64,000 bases of DNA from Salipaludibacillus sp. LMS25 (GCF_024362805.1 NZ_CP093299.1:248001-312000); one strand, 5' to 3'. Numbered from the stretch's first letter, positions 47,212 through 56,581 are shown. Numbers and translations are program-made. Notes: generated by a model not told the origin, from the letters alone.

Positions 47212-47829
47212 AAATGAACAAATAGACTAAGTTTATTATTTTTATAGAGAGGATATAATATCCGGTTATTTTATATTTGAAGCTATATCAGCGTTCCGGT
47301 AAACATGTTATATTCTATCTTATGATTCAGTTACGAATTGTTTAAGACTAGATTATTGAGACTAATTTTAGATGTTGATGTGAATGACATTTTTCGGCAT
47401 CTTAACGCTTAATTTTTAAAGATAGTTTGTATATAACATCAGACAGGGGACCTTCTAAAGGTCTCTTTTGTCGTTCTGAAAGCTGTCAATCCAATCTATA
47501 TGGAATGTGACTATCTTGCTAGTACGTATCTTATATTTCTCTAACCCAAATGAATGAATCCTTATCAGACACTCTCTTCAGCTAACCCTGCCCTGTAGTT
47601 GCAATTTTAAGGATCCACATGAGCGAGAGAGTCATTGTTTTGCTATTATCTTAAGTATGGGATTCTAAGCTGACAATGGTTCTCACCCAAACATTAAAAA
47701 CTTACCGTTTCCCAGCTATGTTACTCACTCGTTATTTTAACAATCTGAACATTGAAGACATTACTACGATTCAATTAAAAGAATACAAGCAGTTTTATTA
47801 GTTTAGAGCATATTTAGGAGATGATAACA
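47212..47829. other. Intergenic region after the decayed hydrolase
   Basis: About 600 bases. A hairpin at 47442-47473 (GACAGGGGACCTT / AGGTCTCTTTTGTC) may be a weak terminator. No gene is recognised. Confidence 0.35.
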
Positions 47830-48162
47830 TTGAACAATTTAAAGGAAGTCATTGATTACTGTTTAGGATTGGGAAACGCTTATAAAGATAAGCCATTTCG
47901 TGATAAGAATTGGACAGTCATACGACACATAGATAGCAAAAAAGTTTTTGCATGGATATTTGAAAAAGATGACTATCTTTTAGTCAATGTAAAAGATGAA
48001 CCTGATTTAATAGACTTGATGCGTCAAATTTATCCTTCGGTGGTTCCAGGATTTCACCTTAATAAAGACCATTGGAATTCTATCATTCTTGACGGTACTA
48101 TTCCTAAGAAAGAAATACACGATATGATAAGAAAAAGTTATTTATTAACAAAAAGAAAATAA
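47830..48162 (+). CDS. MmcQ/YjbR-family protein
   Basis: A 110-residue protein of the YjbR/MmcQ fold (CyaY-like, often called DNA-binding): EVIDYCLGLGNAYKDKPF, VFAWIFEKDDYLLVNVK and PGFHLNKDHWNSIILDG are diagnostic. An ATG at 47821 directly abuts the site AGGAG and is too close, so TTG at 47830, about 10 bases downstream, is more likely. The cellular role of the family is not established. Confidence 0.85.
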   Translation: MNNLKEVIDYCLGLGNAYKDKPFRDKNWTVIRHIDSKKVFAWIFEKDDYLLVNVKDEPDLIDLMRQIYPSVVPGFHLNKDHWNSIILDGTIPKKEIHDMIRKSYLLTKRK

Positions 48163-48429
48163 AAGACGAGTTTTTATATATTAATTTAAGGACATGTTAA
48201 ATACTACTGTGAGTTTTTGTATGTTATTACTATCGTTGTTTAATGATCTAGTAGCTGCTTCAATAGAGTCATGACTTTTAATTTTAAAAATGTCCGTATA
48301 ACTAATCTGTCATGTTTGCTTTATTTTTCACAAAGTCACCTAAAAATGACGATATTTATTGCACAGTATGTGTCTACTATGTAATACATGAATTAATCTG
48401 GTTATGAGAACGTCATATTAAAAAAGGGA

Positions 48430-48600
48430 TTCAGAGGTAGCTGCCCCGGCTTGACCTTTCCGTTTGTTTCTTCAAGTTCCGTGCTGATTACGTATATAAT
48501 GTATAATATAAATTCGCTAGCTGTCGTAAATAGCGCTAGCATGCCTGCGAAAATCCACTGTACTGGATGTATGACTTCTTCCTCAAGTATTCAACTCGTG
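48430..48600 (-). pseudogene. Decayed, divergent copy of the small membrane-protein gene
   Basis: On the minus strand, after an in-frame TGA, the frame reads ILEEEVIHPVQWIFAGMLAL, a hydrophobic helix, then STELEETNGKVKPGQLPLN. This parallels VEHPLRWWYAGG...AEKLEESNGEMKP of the protein at 24062-24355. The conserved EPTTLNRMV tail is not seen here. It is identified only by pattern and position. Confidence 0.5.
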
Positions 48601-48720
48601 ATTGAGACTTCATACTCCAGGTATAATAAGCAGTTCAAGGAGTATACACACGTAGCTGACGTTAGTTAACGTATTGTTGTTGATTTGCATTAAAAATCGT
48701 CGCCCCTCATTATCTTTCTC

Positions 48721-48866
48721 ATAAAACGCCCCTTCAATCAGTAGGAGAGTAGGAGTATTCGTACTTCACGTTGGTAGTTGAATGATTCAGGACATTAGCG
48801 TCCTTTAATCTCCCATCTAAATAGAGTTATCTCTTCTCTCTATAGTTGACGGTTATCTGTAATAAA
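48721..48866 (+). repeat. Interspersed repeat, family B (copy B8)
   Basis: ATAAAACGCCCCTTCAATC, degraded hairpin 1, TGGTAGTTGAATGATTCAGG, shortened hairpin 2, and GACGGTTATCTGTAATAAA. It directly abuts the tail of the decayed membrane-protein gene that follows, replacing the hairpin found there in the other copies. Confidence 0.8.
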
Positions 48867-48868
48867 TG

Positions 48869-49015
48869 TTATCCCGTGAAGTCCTCATACGGATCGGGAC
48901 TACTTACCATTCTATTTAGCGTTGTAGGCTCGCCTTTACCCAGTTTTCCCTTTCCGTTGGATTGCTCTAGTTTTTCGCCAATACTAGCAGAGCGACTAAA
49001 AAGAATGCGAACACT
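48869..49015 (-). pseudogene. C-terminal remnant of the small membrane-protein gene
   Basis: On the minus strand the frame gives KLEQSNGKGKLGKGEPTTLN, RMVSSPDPYEDFTG and a stop, matching the tail of the intact copy at 24062-24355. The membrane part upstream is frameshifted (VVFAFFLVALLVLAKN then stop). Confidence 0.75.
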
Positions 49016-49081
49016 ACACTAAAACAACCTTGTAATGATGATCCTCATATTTATTTCAATAAGTAAAGGAGCGGCGTAGAG

Positions 49082-49561
49082 ATGTCAAATAGGCAAAACA
49101 TCATTCGCGAAAAAATTGCCCTAATGAGAGCTAGACAAACAGTTGAGCAATTTACACATTTACAACTTATAAGTTTTGAAAACGTTGATTCTTCTTGGAT
49201 CCAAGTATTTGATGAACCCTTAGAGGTGTTTAGCTATATAGATTCCACACCAACTTACTCAAAACCTATAGGAGAGAGTGAAAAAAGTTATCTACGTTGG
49301 TTTGAAGATTCATTATCTTTTCTGAAAGAAAAAAACGAATGGTTTATATTAGTGCCAAATTGCCTCCTGCCTATTTGGGCGAATGTTAAAGTGACACATT
49401 TTACTAAAGCTATCGAAGAATTATGGGCTATCTCCGAATCAAATGATTTTCTAATCGCTGATAAAACGACAGGAAACGTTGCTCATATATTTTGTGAAGA
49501 AAAAGATTACGAAATACATGTTGGAAAGTGTGATATTACGAGGTTAAAAGAAAATAACTAA
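49082..49561 (+). CDS. Uncharacterised protein, possible orphan immunity protein
   Basis: A 159-residue soluble protein (MSNRQNIIREKIALMRARQT ...) with WFILVPNCLLPIWANVKV and FLIADKTTGNVAHIFCEEKD. The start follows AAAGGAG. It lies in a run of immunity-type genes without toxins, beside a remnant of the cassette-associated membrane protein. Immunity function is inferred from context only. Confidence 0.65.
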   Translation: MSNRQNIIREKIALMRARQTVEQFTHLQLISFENVDSSWIQVFDEPLEVFSYIDSTPTYSKPIGESEKSYLRWFEDSLSFLKEKNEWFILVPNCLLPIWANVKVTHFTKAIEELWAISESNDFLIADKTTGNVAHIFCEEKDYEIHVGKCDITRLKENN

Positions 49562-49735
49562 ATAGACACTTTTAGTAAAACTTGTATAACCTTTTTTAGT
49601 TTTATTATTTAAATCACACTCATGGTTGTGAATTAAAACACCGCCCTTCAATTTATATGGTCCATGCAGTTAAATAGAGTGAGACATTTTAATACTATTT
49701 ATGAAACTCACTATGCTCAGTAAAGGATGAAACTG

Positions 49736-50431
49736 ATGAAGATAATTTATGAGAGAGACATGTTTAACCTATTTGAATGGGTTAATAAACATGAAGCTGT
49801 AAAAATAACTGGCTTATTGCTAGAAATAAGTGCTTTAAGTATATACGGGATTATGGACAAAGATTTTGAAGACAAAGAAGATTTCTTTCAAAGGTCAGTT
49901 GATATCATCACTGAAAAGATTTCACCTTTATTAGTTAATAAAGGGTACACACTTTATTTATTTGTGGCAGATGACATACAAAGCTCACCTTCTAGACTTA
50001 TAATGTACAGAAAAATATGGAAAAAACTAGAGGCATCATGGAACCTTGATGGTTTTAAATACGGGCCTGAGTTGTTACAAGAAAGTGATAATAGTCGTTT
50101 CTTTATAAGCATTGCTGAAATAGATCGTTCAAACTTAATTACGGCACTAACGTTACAGCATAACCTTATAGGGAGATCTTTTCTATTTGCTAGTCATAAG
50201 CAAGATGTGCTAGAAGAAAAAAATATCATATCATTGTTTAAGACTGCTTTTAATTCTAATAAAAAATTCCCTATGTTTAACAACCATAATAAAACAGTCG
50301 ATTATTTCAATTTGTTTTTTAAATATTGCCCTCAAGAAGACATTTTTTTTAGAATAGGAGATTCCTCAGAAGAAATGGCAGTAGATGTGATTTTAAAATC
50401 TGACTTATTTAAAAGTTATATAGCCAACTAA
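49736..50431 (+). CDS. Uncharacterised protein, possible orphan immunity protein
   Basis: A 231-residue protein (MKIIYERDMFNLFEWVNKHE ...) without membrane segments or recognised domain. An ATG at 49727 directly touches the AAAGG site, so ATG at 49736 is preferred. It is AT-rich, has its own ribosome site, and lies between two candidate immunity genes in the same direction. Confidence 0.65.
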   Translation: MKIIYERDMFNLFEWVNKHEAVKITGLLLEISALSIYGIMDKDFEDKEDFFQRSVDIITEKISPLLVNKGYTLYLFVADDIQSSPSRLIMYRKIWKKLEASWNLDGFKYGPELLQESDNSRFFISIAEIDRSNLITALTLQHNLIGRSFLFASHKQDVLEEKNIISLFKTAFNSNKKFPMFNNHNKTVDYFNLFFKYCPQEDIFFRIGDSSEEMAVDVILKSDLFKSYIAN

Positions 50432-50471
50432 ACTAAACCGACATGCTTAGAAAATAAGAGGAGTTACTTTT

Positions 50472-50936
50472 ATGGACATCGCTATTGAATCAGCTAAATT
50501 AAAGAATAATCGTTTCCTTCGAAATGAACATGAAATAGAAACATTTGAACAGGCTATAGTGAGTATTTTAAAATTGAAAGATCCTCAACATATTGCATTA
50601 CTGTGTGAAGGTTTTGACGACTCGACTGAAAATCATGCAGTTATGTTTGGACTTGTACATGCTATTGAGTCTTATGACGACATTGTTAATTCTCAAACGT
50701 CTTTAAATATACTAGCAAATTCGATTCCTAAAATGCTTCCACATGCTAAAGAATGGCTAAAAATACTTCATAAGAGAATTTTAAATCATGAGCCATCTTT
50801 ATTAATTTATAAAAATAGTCTTACATCCTTAAACAAGGACATTCAAGATTACATTGTGTCTCAATTGGAAAGTATTAAAGAAAAGAATCCAATACAATTT
50901 GAAAAAAGTGTGAATTCAATTCTAAAAAGCTTATAA
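50472..50936 (+). CDS. Imm30-family immunity protein
   Basis: A 154-residue helical protein with the pattern of immunity protein family 30: KNNRFLRNEHEIETFEQAI, LLCEGFDDSTENHAVMFGLV, IPKMLPHAKEWLKILHKRI and a helical tail. Such proteins neutralise polymorphic toxin tips. The start follows AGAGGAG. No toxin gene precedes it, so it is an orphan that may protect against toxins of related strains. A GC-rich hairpin follows. Confidence 0.8.
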   Translation: MDIAIESAKLKNNRFLRNEHEIETFEQAIVSILKLKDPQHIALLCEGFDDSTENHAVMFGLVHAIESYDDIVNSQTSLNILANSIPKMLPHAKEWLKILHKRILNHEPSLLIYKNSLTSLNKDIQDYIVSQLESIKEKNPIQFEKSVNSILKSL

Positions 50937-50968
50937 AACTTCGTGACAACATAACGCAAGCAAGCGAA

Positions 50969-50991
50969 GGCCCGCCGGCAATTGGCGGGCT
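50969..50991. terminator. GC-rich hairpin after the Imm30 gene
   Basis: GGCCCGCC / GGCGGGC(T) around GGCAATT is nearly identical to the hairpin at 24031-24052 and sits in the same position relative to the membrane-protein gene. Confidence 0.6.
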
Positions 50992-51000
50992 TAATACGTT

Positions 51001-51134
51001 TTATCGCGTGAAGTCCTCGTGCGGGTTATAATCGCGATCACCGACCATCCTATTTAGTGTCGTAGGCTCGGCCTTCCCCGGTTTCACCTCTCCGTTGGAC
51101 TCCTCTAGTTTTTCGGCAATGCCGGCCAGGGCGA
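51001..51134 (-). pseudogene. Small membrane-protein gene cut off by a repeat
   Basis: On the minus strand the frame encodes FALAGIAEKLEESNGEVKPG, KAEPTTLNRMVGDRDYNPHEDFTR and a stop, nearly identical to the intact copy at 24062-24355. At 51134/51135 homology to the gene ends and repeat A6 begins, so the two membrane helices are missing. Confidence 0.85.
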
Positions 51135-51222
51135 ATAAAGCTAAGCTTCAATCAGTGGGAGTTTTCTTTCATCCCCCACTGATTGTTCGTTTAACTTATG
51201 GGACCTTTAGGGGCAGTTTATC
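51135..51222 (+). repeat. Truncated family A repeat (copy A6) at a gene breakpoint
   Basis: TAAAGCTAAGCTTCAATC, hairpin 1, and TTTAGGGGCAGTTTATCC are kept. The copy stops at the inner TTTATCC of hairpin 2 and continues into unrelated toxin-like sequence. Its left end lies inside the membrane-protein gene. Confidence 0.82.
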
Positions 51223-51340
51223 CTGAATCTCAACCAACTAGACAAAGCCAAATTGAAGCAGATCACATTATACCCACCAACCTGGAAGATTAGTGATGTT
51301 AGAGAGAATCCAATAAGTGAGTTAATTAAAGCCAAATGAC
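51223..51340 (+). pseudogene. Possible fragment of an HNH-type toxin tip
   Basis: One frame reads YPESQPTRQSQIEADHIIP before a stop at about 51292; the EADHIIP pattern resembles HNH nuclease tips of polymorphic toxins. A second frame in the same DNA reads WKISDVRENPISELIKAK to a stop at 51340. Only a fragment remains, so the identification is weak. Confidence 0.3.
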
Positions 51341-51343
51341 ATT

Positions 51344-51580
51344 ATGTTCGATTGTTATGATTGTCAAGACTATTTATCCCACCCTACTACTAACGAAGGC
51401 AAGGTATATAATTGGTTGCTACAAGGAAAAAGTCCAATGGTTGAAATTTCTCTCTATGATGAGTCACCAACTACCGTCTCTTTAGCTGACGGCCATACTG
51501 ATTGGGAAAGGGGATCATACGTAAGTCATTTAAATGCCGTAAGTCCCTCCCGCAATAGCCGAACTTTAAAACGGTCCTAG
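51344..51580 (+). CDS. Short ORF of unknown nature
   Basis: A 78-codon frame (MFDCYDCQDYLSHPTTNEGK ... LKRS) without a ribosome site. It could be a remnant in the toxin/immunity debris. No family recognised. Confidence 0.25.
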   Translation: MFDCYDCQDYLSHPTTNEGKVYNWLLQGKSPMVEISLYDESPTTVSLADGHTDWERGSYVSHLNAVSPSRNSRTLKRS

Positions 51581-51755
51581 CGCGCTTATAGATCCGTACC
51601 TATCATGCCATGATTTAGTCATTTCCTCAGTTTCCTTTAATTAACGTCATAAGATTTTCACAAATAAACACCACTCTATTCGTTATGCATGCTAAAATAC
51701 AAGTGTCTATCGTATCGATGACTTTTCGAAAAAAGCATTAAGGGAGGTACACATT

Positions 51756-52295
51756 ATGAAAGTAAAATTTATAACAGCTTTCGGTCTAGCTGCTATCATA
51801 TCAGTCATATATCTCTTTATTGCAGGAACTGGCGATAACCGTGTTGTAGAAGAAAAGGATGAAGAAACTATTAAAGAGATGGTAGCCGCTTATAGTACTG
51901 GTAGTGTGGACGATGAAACAGCCTCAATAACACCTACTGAACTTATCATTACGGACAGTGACGATCAAGACGTAACGTACGACTTACTAGGTGACGACTT
52001 TTTTGTTTCTATTGCCCCTTACGTTGACGAGACGCACCCTTGCACTTATCACAACCTTACAGGGTGTCAAGGAGAAATGGTAGAAAAAGAGTTTGACGTC
52101 TACATTGAAAATTCAGAAGGGGATGTTATGATTGATGAAGCTTTAACTTCCCTTACTAATGGCTTTATTGATTTGTGGCTACCGCGGGATGACACCTATT
52201 ATATCACGATTGAACACGACGGAAAAAAGGTTAATTCTGAATTCTCTACGTTTGAAGATGATGCCACATGTATTACGACTATGCAGCTCCTTTAA
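51756..52295 (+). CDS. CueP-family metal-binding protein, membrane-anchored
   Basis: A 179-residue protein with an N-terminal signal/anchor (ITAFGLAAIISVIYLFIAG) and an extracytoplasmic domain. The segments FFVSIAPYVDETHPCTYHNL, TGCQGEM, NGFIDLWLPRDDTYYI and DDATCITTMQLL are those of CueP, the periplasmic copper-binding protein known from Salmonella. The three cysteines are kept. In this Gram-positive setting it would bind copper at the outer membrane face. The start follows GGGAGG. It is a single gene with its own terminator. Confidence 0.87.
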   Translation: MKVKFITAFGLAAIISVIYLFIAGTGDNRVVEEKDEETIKEMVAAYSTGSVDDETASITPTELIITDSDDQDVTYDLLGDDFFVSIAPYVDETHPCTYHNLTGCQGEMVEKEFDVYIENSEGDVMIDEALTSLTNGFIDLWLPRDDTYYITIEHDGKKVNSEFSTFEDDATCITTMQLL

Positions 52296-52312
52296 TAACC
52301 GTTCCATTTGAG

Positions 52313-52351
52313 TTGCACCGAGAGGGATCCTGTCGGTGCAGCTTATTTTTT
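52313..52351 (+). terminator. Terminator of the cueP-like gene
   Basis: TTGCACCGA pairs with TCGGTGCAG around an 11-base loop, followed by TTATTTTTT. Confidence 0.85.
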
Positions 52352-52441
52352 GGCGTTACAGCTTGAATTCGAAGTAAATGATGTCATAACCTTTATCAAG
52401 ACTGTTTAATGGCAGCGTTTTTTCTCTCTCTTACATCGGCC

Positions 52442-53566
52442 TTAGGACACCTTCTTCTTCGTGCTCTTTTTCTCAAAGGCAGAACGAATCCAAATGCCTA
52501 CGATCAACAAAAGAGGAATATATAACTGAAAAATAAGATGAAGATAATAAGGCACGAGCTCTAGACCGATATACAAATGCTCGATAAAATCCTCCGCAAT
52601 GTAAAATGAAGCAACTAACGGGACAATCGCCAAAAACCCTTGCATAAATATTTTTTTCTTTATATTTAGCATCTGATTTAATGCAACGATTGCCGCGTAA
52701 ACAAACAAGGTAATTTTGTAAAAACCGCCAATCACTAAAAAAATGATTCCAATAGGATCAAGCCGCTGAATAATATCAGCTATATTAATTTTTTTTATGG
52801 CGTCAAGAAGTGGAAAAGCAAGATTTTCCATGACTTCAGACGCATTAATGGCGATAACGAGTGCCGATAATCCAGCTAATGTCACCCCGCTAACAACAAT
52901 CGCACTTAAACCAGTCATGAGGAGTTTTTTTGTTTTAAACTCTTTCAAAAATGGGAAGAGCACTGTAAAGGCTACTAATTCACCAAAGGGGAACGTTGTG
53001 CCGACAGGAAAGGCGTTCGTAAACACTCGTCCCCACCCTTCCTCTAACACCGGTTGAAGTCGTGAAAAATCTGGTAAATCGTCGATAAACGTAAACACAA
53101 TGACAAGACTGCCTAATCCCACCCAAAGGACGATCGCCAGCTGTGCTGTTCTTGCAATGACTTCAATACCGAGTGAACAAGCATATATCACAACGATAAT
53201 TATGGCGATGGCAATAACGTAATTCGGAGTATTCATCATTAACTCAATAATAATTAAGTCAGTAAAATCTCTCGTCACCCGGGCAGCAATATACAAGAAA
53301 TACCCGACATAGCCAATTGATAACAGTTTACCGATAATTTTCCCGAAAACCTCTTCCATCGTTGTTATTAAAGATTTCCCTGGATGCTTAAAAAAAATGT
53401 AGCCGTACAGCAAGAAAAAAGCGCTTCCAAAAACTGTGCTCACCAATCTAGTTAACCATGCATCTTGTGTCGTACCCATTTCTAAACCGACGACTACAGC
53501 ACTACCAAGCATAAACAACACCATTAGTAAGAACATTTGATAAAACGTTATTTTTTCCTTACTCAT
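52442..53566 (-). CDS. Spore germination permease, GerAB family
   Basis: The B subunit of a GerA-type germinant receptor in the spore inner membrane, a 10-helix APC-fold transporter-like protein that binds the nutrient germinant. 374 residues with regular hydrophobic helices, starting MSKEKITFYQMFLLMVLF. ATG at 53566 is preferred over GTG at 53575. It is the last gene of the operon in the order A, C, B. Confidence 0.92.
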   Translation of the reverse strand: MSKEKITFYQMFLLMVLFMLGSAVVVGLEMGTTQDAWLTRLVSTVFGSAFFLLYGYIFFKHPGKSLITTMEEVFGKIIGKLLSIGYVGYFLYIAARVTRDFTDLIIIELMMNTPNYVIAIAIIIVVIYACSLGIEVIARTAQLAIVLWVGLGSLVIVFTFIDDLPDFSRLQPVLEEGWGRVFTNAFPVGTTFPFGELVAFTVLFPFLKEFKTKKLLMTGLSAIVVSGVTLAGLSALVIAINASEVMENLAFPLLDAIKKINIADIIQRLDPIGIIFLVIGGFYKITLFVYAAIVALNQMLNIKKKIFMQGFLAIVPLVASFYIAEDFIEHLYIGLELVPYYLHLIFQLYIPLLLIVGIWIRSAFEKKSTKKKVS

Positions 53567-53588
53567 GATAACCACTCATTCCGCTTCG

Positions 53589-54779
53589 TTAATTCACAGG
53601 CTTATATCTATTTCCTGTATATTCAATGGACATATCCACATCCGCGGTTATCTCCAATTGGGCAAACTCGTCCTCCCATTTATCCTTTAACTGTTTCCAC
53701 AAACGTGGATCTTCTTTCCTTACAAGCTCGCCAAAACCAAACACGTCTGTCTTATGCTCCTGGGCTACCCCTAAAGAGTCTTCTACAAACTCCTTAACTT
53801 TGTCACTTCCCGCTTGATTAACCTTTTCTATTTCTGCCGGGTCACTTAAGTCAATATCTCCTTTCACTTCAACGATGGTCCATTCACCTGTTATTGTAAT
53901 ATCTCCTTTCACCTCACCTTTATCAACAGTGACCCCTAGCTCACTATCAGCGTGAAGCATCTGACCTGATATTAACGATCCATCAACAGAAATAACACCG
54001 AGCGTCGTGTCGATATTACCCATAATATAATTAAAGCCTTTACTTTGACCTTCAGACATCCAATAACATAACTTATCGTCCTTAAATGCCCCAATGGTTA
54101 AGAAGTTTATAAATGCGTCTCCTTCAAATTTCATCGCATTTTCAGGCAATTTCCCTTTCTCTTTATCCCCTTTTATTTCAACCCCTGTTAAGACAGGTTC
54201 TTTCCCTTCAAGCTCTAAATCAATGATTAATTCATCTAAAAAAATGCCAACAGTAGGAGCCCACATCTTTTCTGACAATTCTAAAATGGTGAATAAGCCG
54301 CTTGCTGGTATTTTCTCTAGCCGTGTAAAAACGTTTAAAATATCTTTCGCGCTACTATCGCGTGCGATCGCAATGTAAAAATCCGTTCTCAATTCATCGT
54401 GGCGTGAGAGTAGATCAAGAAAACTTGTGAGACCTTCTTCCTCCGCAATTTCTTCACTAATAACGATAAAACGCAAATGAAATAAATAAAATTCTTTAGA
54501 TGTTTGGGTAGATAACCGCATTAACGCTTCTGAAACAGAGGCACCTGACTCTGTAAACGTGGCTGCCGGTGCCCGCTCAGACGTTTCTTGCTGACCAATT
54601 TCTGACGGGTTAATGACTTGGGCCGACACACGGTAGTCCCCATTGTCTGCTTTATCAATTGCCAGACCGAAAATAATCCCTAAATCTCCTAATTCATTTG
54701 CATCCCAACAGCCTGATAAAAAGGGCGCCAGTATTAACAAACTCCCGAGAAACATATATTGAACAGTTACTCGTACCAT
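53589..54779 (-). CDS. Spore germination lipoprotein, GerAC family
   Basis: The C subunit of the GerA-type receptor. A lipoprotein signal with lipobox LSGC (Cys24) is followed by WDANELGDLGIIFGLAIDK, typical of GerAC, and the alternating domains of the family. The length is 396. Its start overlaps the end of the upstream gene by one base, so the operon is translationally coupled. Confidence 0.95.
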   Translation of the reverse strand: MVRVTVQYMFLGSLLILAPFLSGCWDANELGDLGIIFGLAIDKADNGDYRVSAQVINPSEIGQQETSERAPAATFTESGASVSEALMRLSTQTSKEFYLFHLRFIVISEEIAEEEGLTSFLDLLSRHDELRTDFYIAIARDSSAKDILNVFTRLEKIPASGLFTILELSEKMWAPTVGIFLDELIIDLELEGKEPVLTGVEIKGDKEKGKLPENAMKFEGDAFINFLTIGAFKDDKLCYWMSEGQSKGFNYIMGNIDTTLGVISVDGSLISGQMLHADSELGVTVDKGEVKGDITITGEWTIVEVKGDIDLSDPAEIEKVNQAGSDKVKEFVEDSLGVAQEHKTDVFGFGELVRKEDPRLWKQLKDKWEDEFAQLEITADVDMSIEYTGNRYKPVN

Positions 54780-56263
54780 TATGAACCACCTTCCACTGCT
54801 GGCTGCTGCTTTTGCTGCCCTTGTTCCGAGCTCCCTTTCCCCTTCTTTTTTAGCTTAGATAACATTGGCAATTGTAGATATAGGACACTAAACGAACGCA
54901 AGCTACAGAGATGAAGGGTTAAAATAACGAGTCCTAAAAGAACGCCATACAACCCTAAGAAAGAAGCTAAAACCATAAAAACGAACCTTAGTAACCTAGC
55001 TGCAATTCCAATGCTGTAAGAAGGACTAACAAAACTACATATAGCCGTAAGTGATACGACAATTACCATTCCTCCTGAGACGAAGCCCGCTTCCACAGCT
55101 GCTTGGCCGATGACAAGAGCCCCTACAATCGAAATAGCTGACCCGATAGCTCGTGGCATTCTTATTCCCGCTTCTCTTAATATTTCAAAGGTAAATTCCA
55201 TTGCTAACGCTTCTACAATGGTTGGAAAAGGCGTGCCTTCCCGTTGAGCAGCTAAACTAAATAAAAGCTGGGTTGGAAGCATCTCTTGATGAAATGTCGT
55301 AATAGCAATAAATAAAGATGGGATGAGCAATGCTTGGATAAACGCAATGTAACGAATAAAGCGGATGAAGATCGTAATATCTAAGCGTTGATAGTCATCC
55401 TCCATTGACCGAAAAAAATGATCGAATAAAGCTGGGACGAGTAAAACAAAGGGAGTCCCATCAATGAGAATAGCAATTCGGCCTTTTAACAAACCTGCCG
55501 AAATATTATCTGGTCGTTCACTATTGTATACAGTTGGAAAAGGACTATAAGGTTCGTCTTGAATTTTTTTTTCTATATGCCCACTTTCTAAAATGGACTC
55601 TTCGTCAATATTTTCAATTCGCGTCGTAATTTCTTCCACGATAGTCTTCTCACAGAGGCTATTAATAAATATGACGGCTATCTTCGTTTTCGTTCTGTTC
55701 CCCACGTGATGATATTTGACCGTTAAGTCTGAATCATTTATCTTTCTGCGAACGAGAGCCACATTTGACTTAAGACTTTCACTAAACGCTTCTTTCGGCC
55801 CTCTGACGACTGTTTGTGTACTAGCTTCTTCTACACCGCGTTCGTCCCATTGTTTTGAAGCAATGAGTGAACATTCATCTAACCCCTCTAACAAAAAAAC
55901 CGTGTCTCCAGAAAGTAAAGCTGTCACGATATCGTCGATCTTTTTCTCATAAGCATATTCTGTCATATAAAGGACGTTCTCATGAAGGGCTCTCAATATA
56001 TGATCAATTGTATGATAATCATTTACGACTGTTGCCCCTTCTCGCATAAGCGGTTCAATGACAGCTGTTTGCAGTAGATGGTCATTTGTGAGACCATCTG
56101 TGTAAATGAGTGCTCCCTTTAATCTCGAGGAACCGACATTGACAGTTCTAACAATGATATCTTCACTATGCCCCGTTCCCCAACGGATCAAATTAATGTT
56201 TTCTGACAAATCGTATGTCAGCTTCTCGATTTGAGGTTTTTCATGGTCATTCGGCATAGACAT
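54779..56263 (-). CDS. Spore germination protein, GerAA family
   Basis: The A subunit of the GerA-type receptor, with a cytosolic N-terminal domain (about 1-270) and five membrane helices, including PFVLLVPALFDHFFRSMEDD, QREGTPFPTIVEALAMEFTF and the conserved RAIGSAISIVGALVIGQAAV. The length is 494. The cytosolic C-terminal tail is rich in Lys and Gln. A promoter should lie in the preceding 300 bases; no clear sigma-G match could be fixed. Confidence 0.95.
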   Translation of the reverse strand: MSMPNDHEKPQIEKLTYDLSENINLIRWGTGHSEDIIVRTVNVGSSRLKGALIYTDGLTNDHLLQTAVIEPLMREGATVVNDYHTIDHILRALHENVLYMTEYAYEKKIDDIVTALLSGDTVFLLEGLDECSLIASKQWDERGVEEASTQTVVRGPKEAFSESLKSNVALVRRKINDSDLTVKYHHVGNRTKTKIAVIFINSLCEKTIVEEITTRIENIDEESILESGHIEKKIQDEPYSPFPTVYNSERPDNISAGLLKGRIAILIDGTPFVLLVPALFDHFFRSMEDDYQRLDITIFIRFIRYIAFIQALLIPSLFIAITTFHQEMLPTQLLFSLAAQREGTPFPTIVEALAMEFTFEILREAGIRMPRAIGSAISIVGALVIGQAAVEAGFVSGGMVIVVSLTAICSFVSPSYSIGIAARLLRFVFMVLASFLGLYGVLLGLVILTLHLCSLRSFSVLYLQLPMLSKLKKKGKGSSEQGQQKQQPAVEGGS

Positions 56264-56581
56264 TCTCCCTCAAGTAAATCGTGACGTTGCAGTTAGCTTC
56301 TGCAAATCATAAAACAATATACGGAATGAATAGTAAAATGATGCTATTAATGAATATAATGGTTCTCACGTGAATTAAAACAAGGTGAAAACGGCCCTCA
56401 GACTATGAGAGCCACTTTCACCATATTGAAGGTTTCCTTAAGAGTTTTAAAAATTCCCCTGTTTTTGGAGGACTTCATGCCACGTTAGGATAACACTCGT
56501 TAAACGATCTTGCTGACCATCGCTTTATAAGTTGCCTGACCTTTTTCAGATCTTAATAGATCTCACCTCACTTTTGTTAAT
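56264..56581. other. Intergenic region upstream of the gerA operon
   Basis: It contains a hairpin at 56384-56422 (GGTGAAA / TTTCACC with inner GGCCCTCA / TGAGAGCC), which on the minus strand is followed by TTGTTTTAATT and may weakly terminate the gene at 56582-56797. No further gene is seen. Confidence 0.45.

Noticed and set aside
48451..48669. 72-codon plus-strand ORF
   Set aside because: The opposite strand reads as a decayed copy of the small membrane protein, which explains the open frame better.
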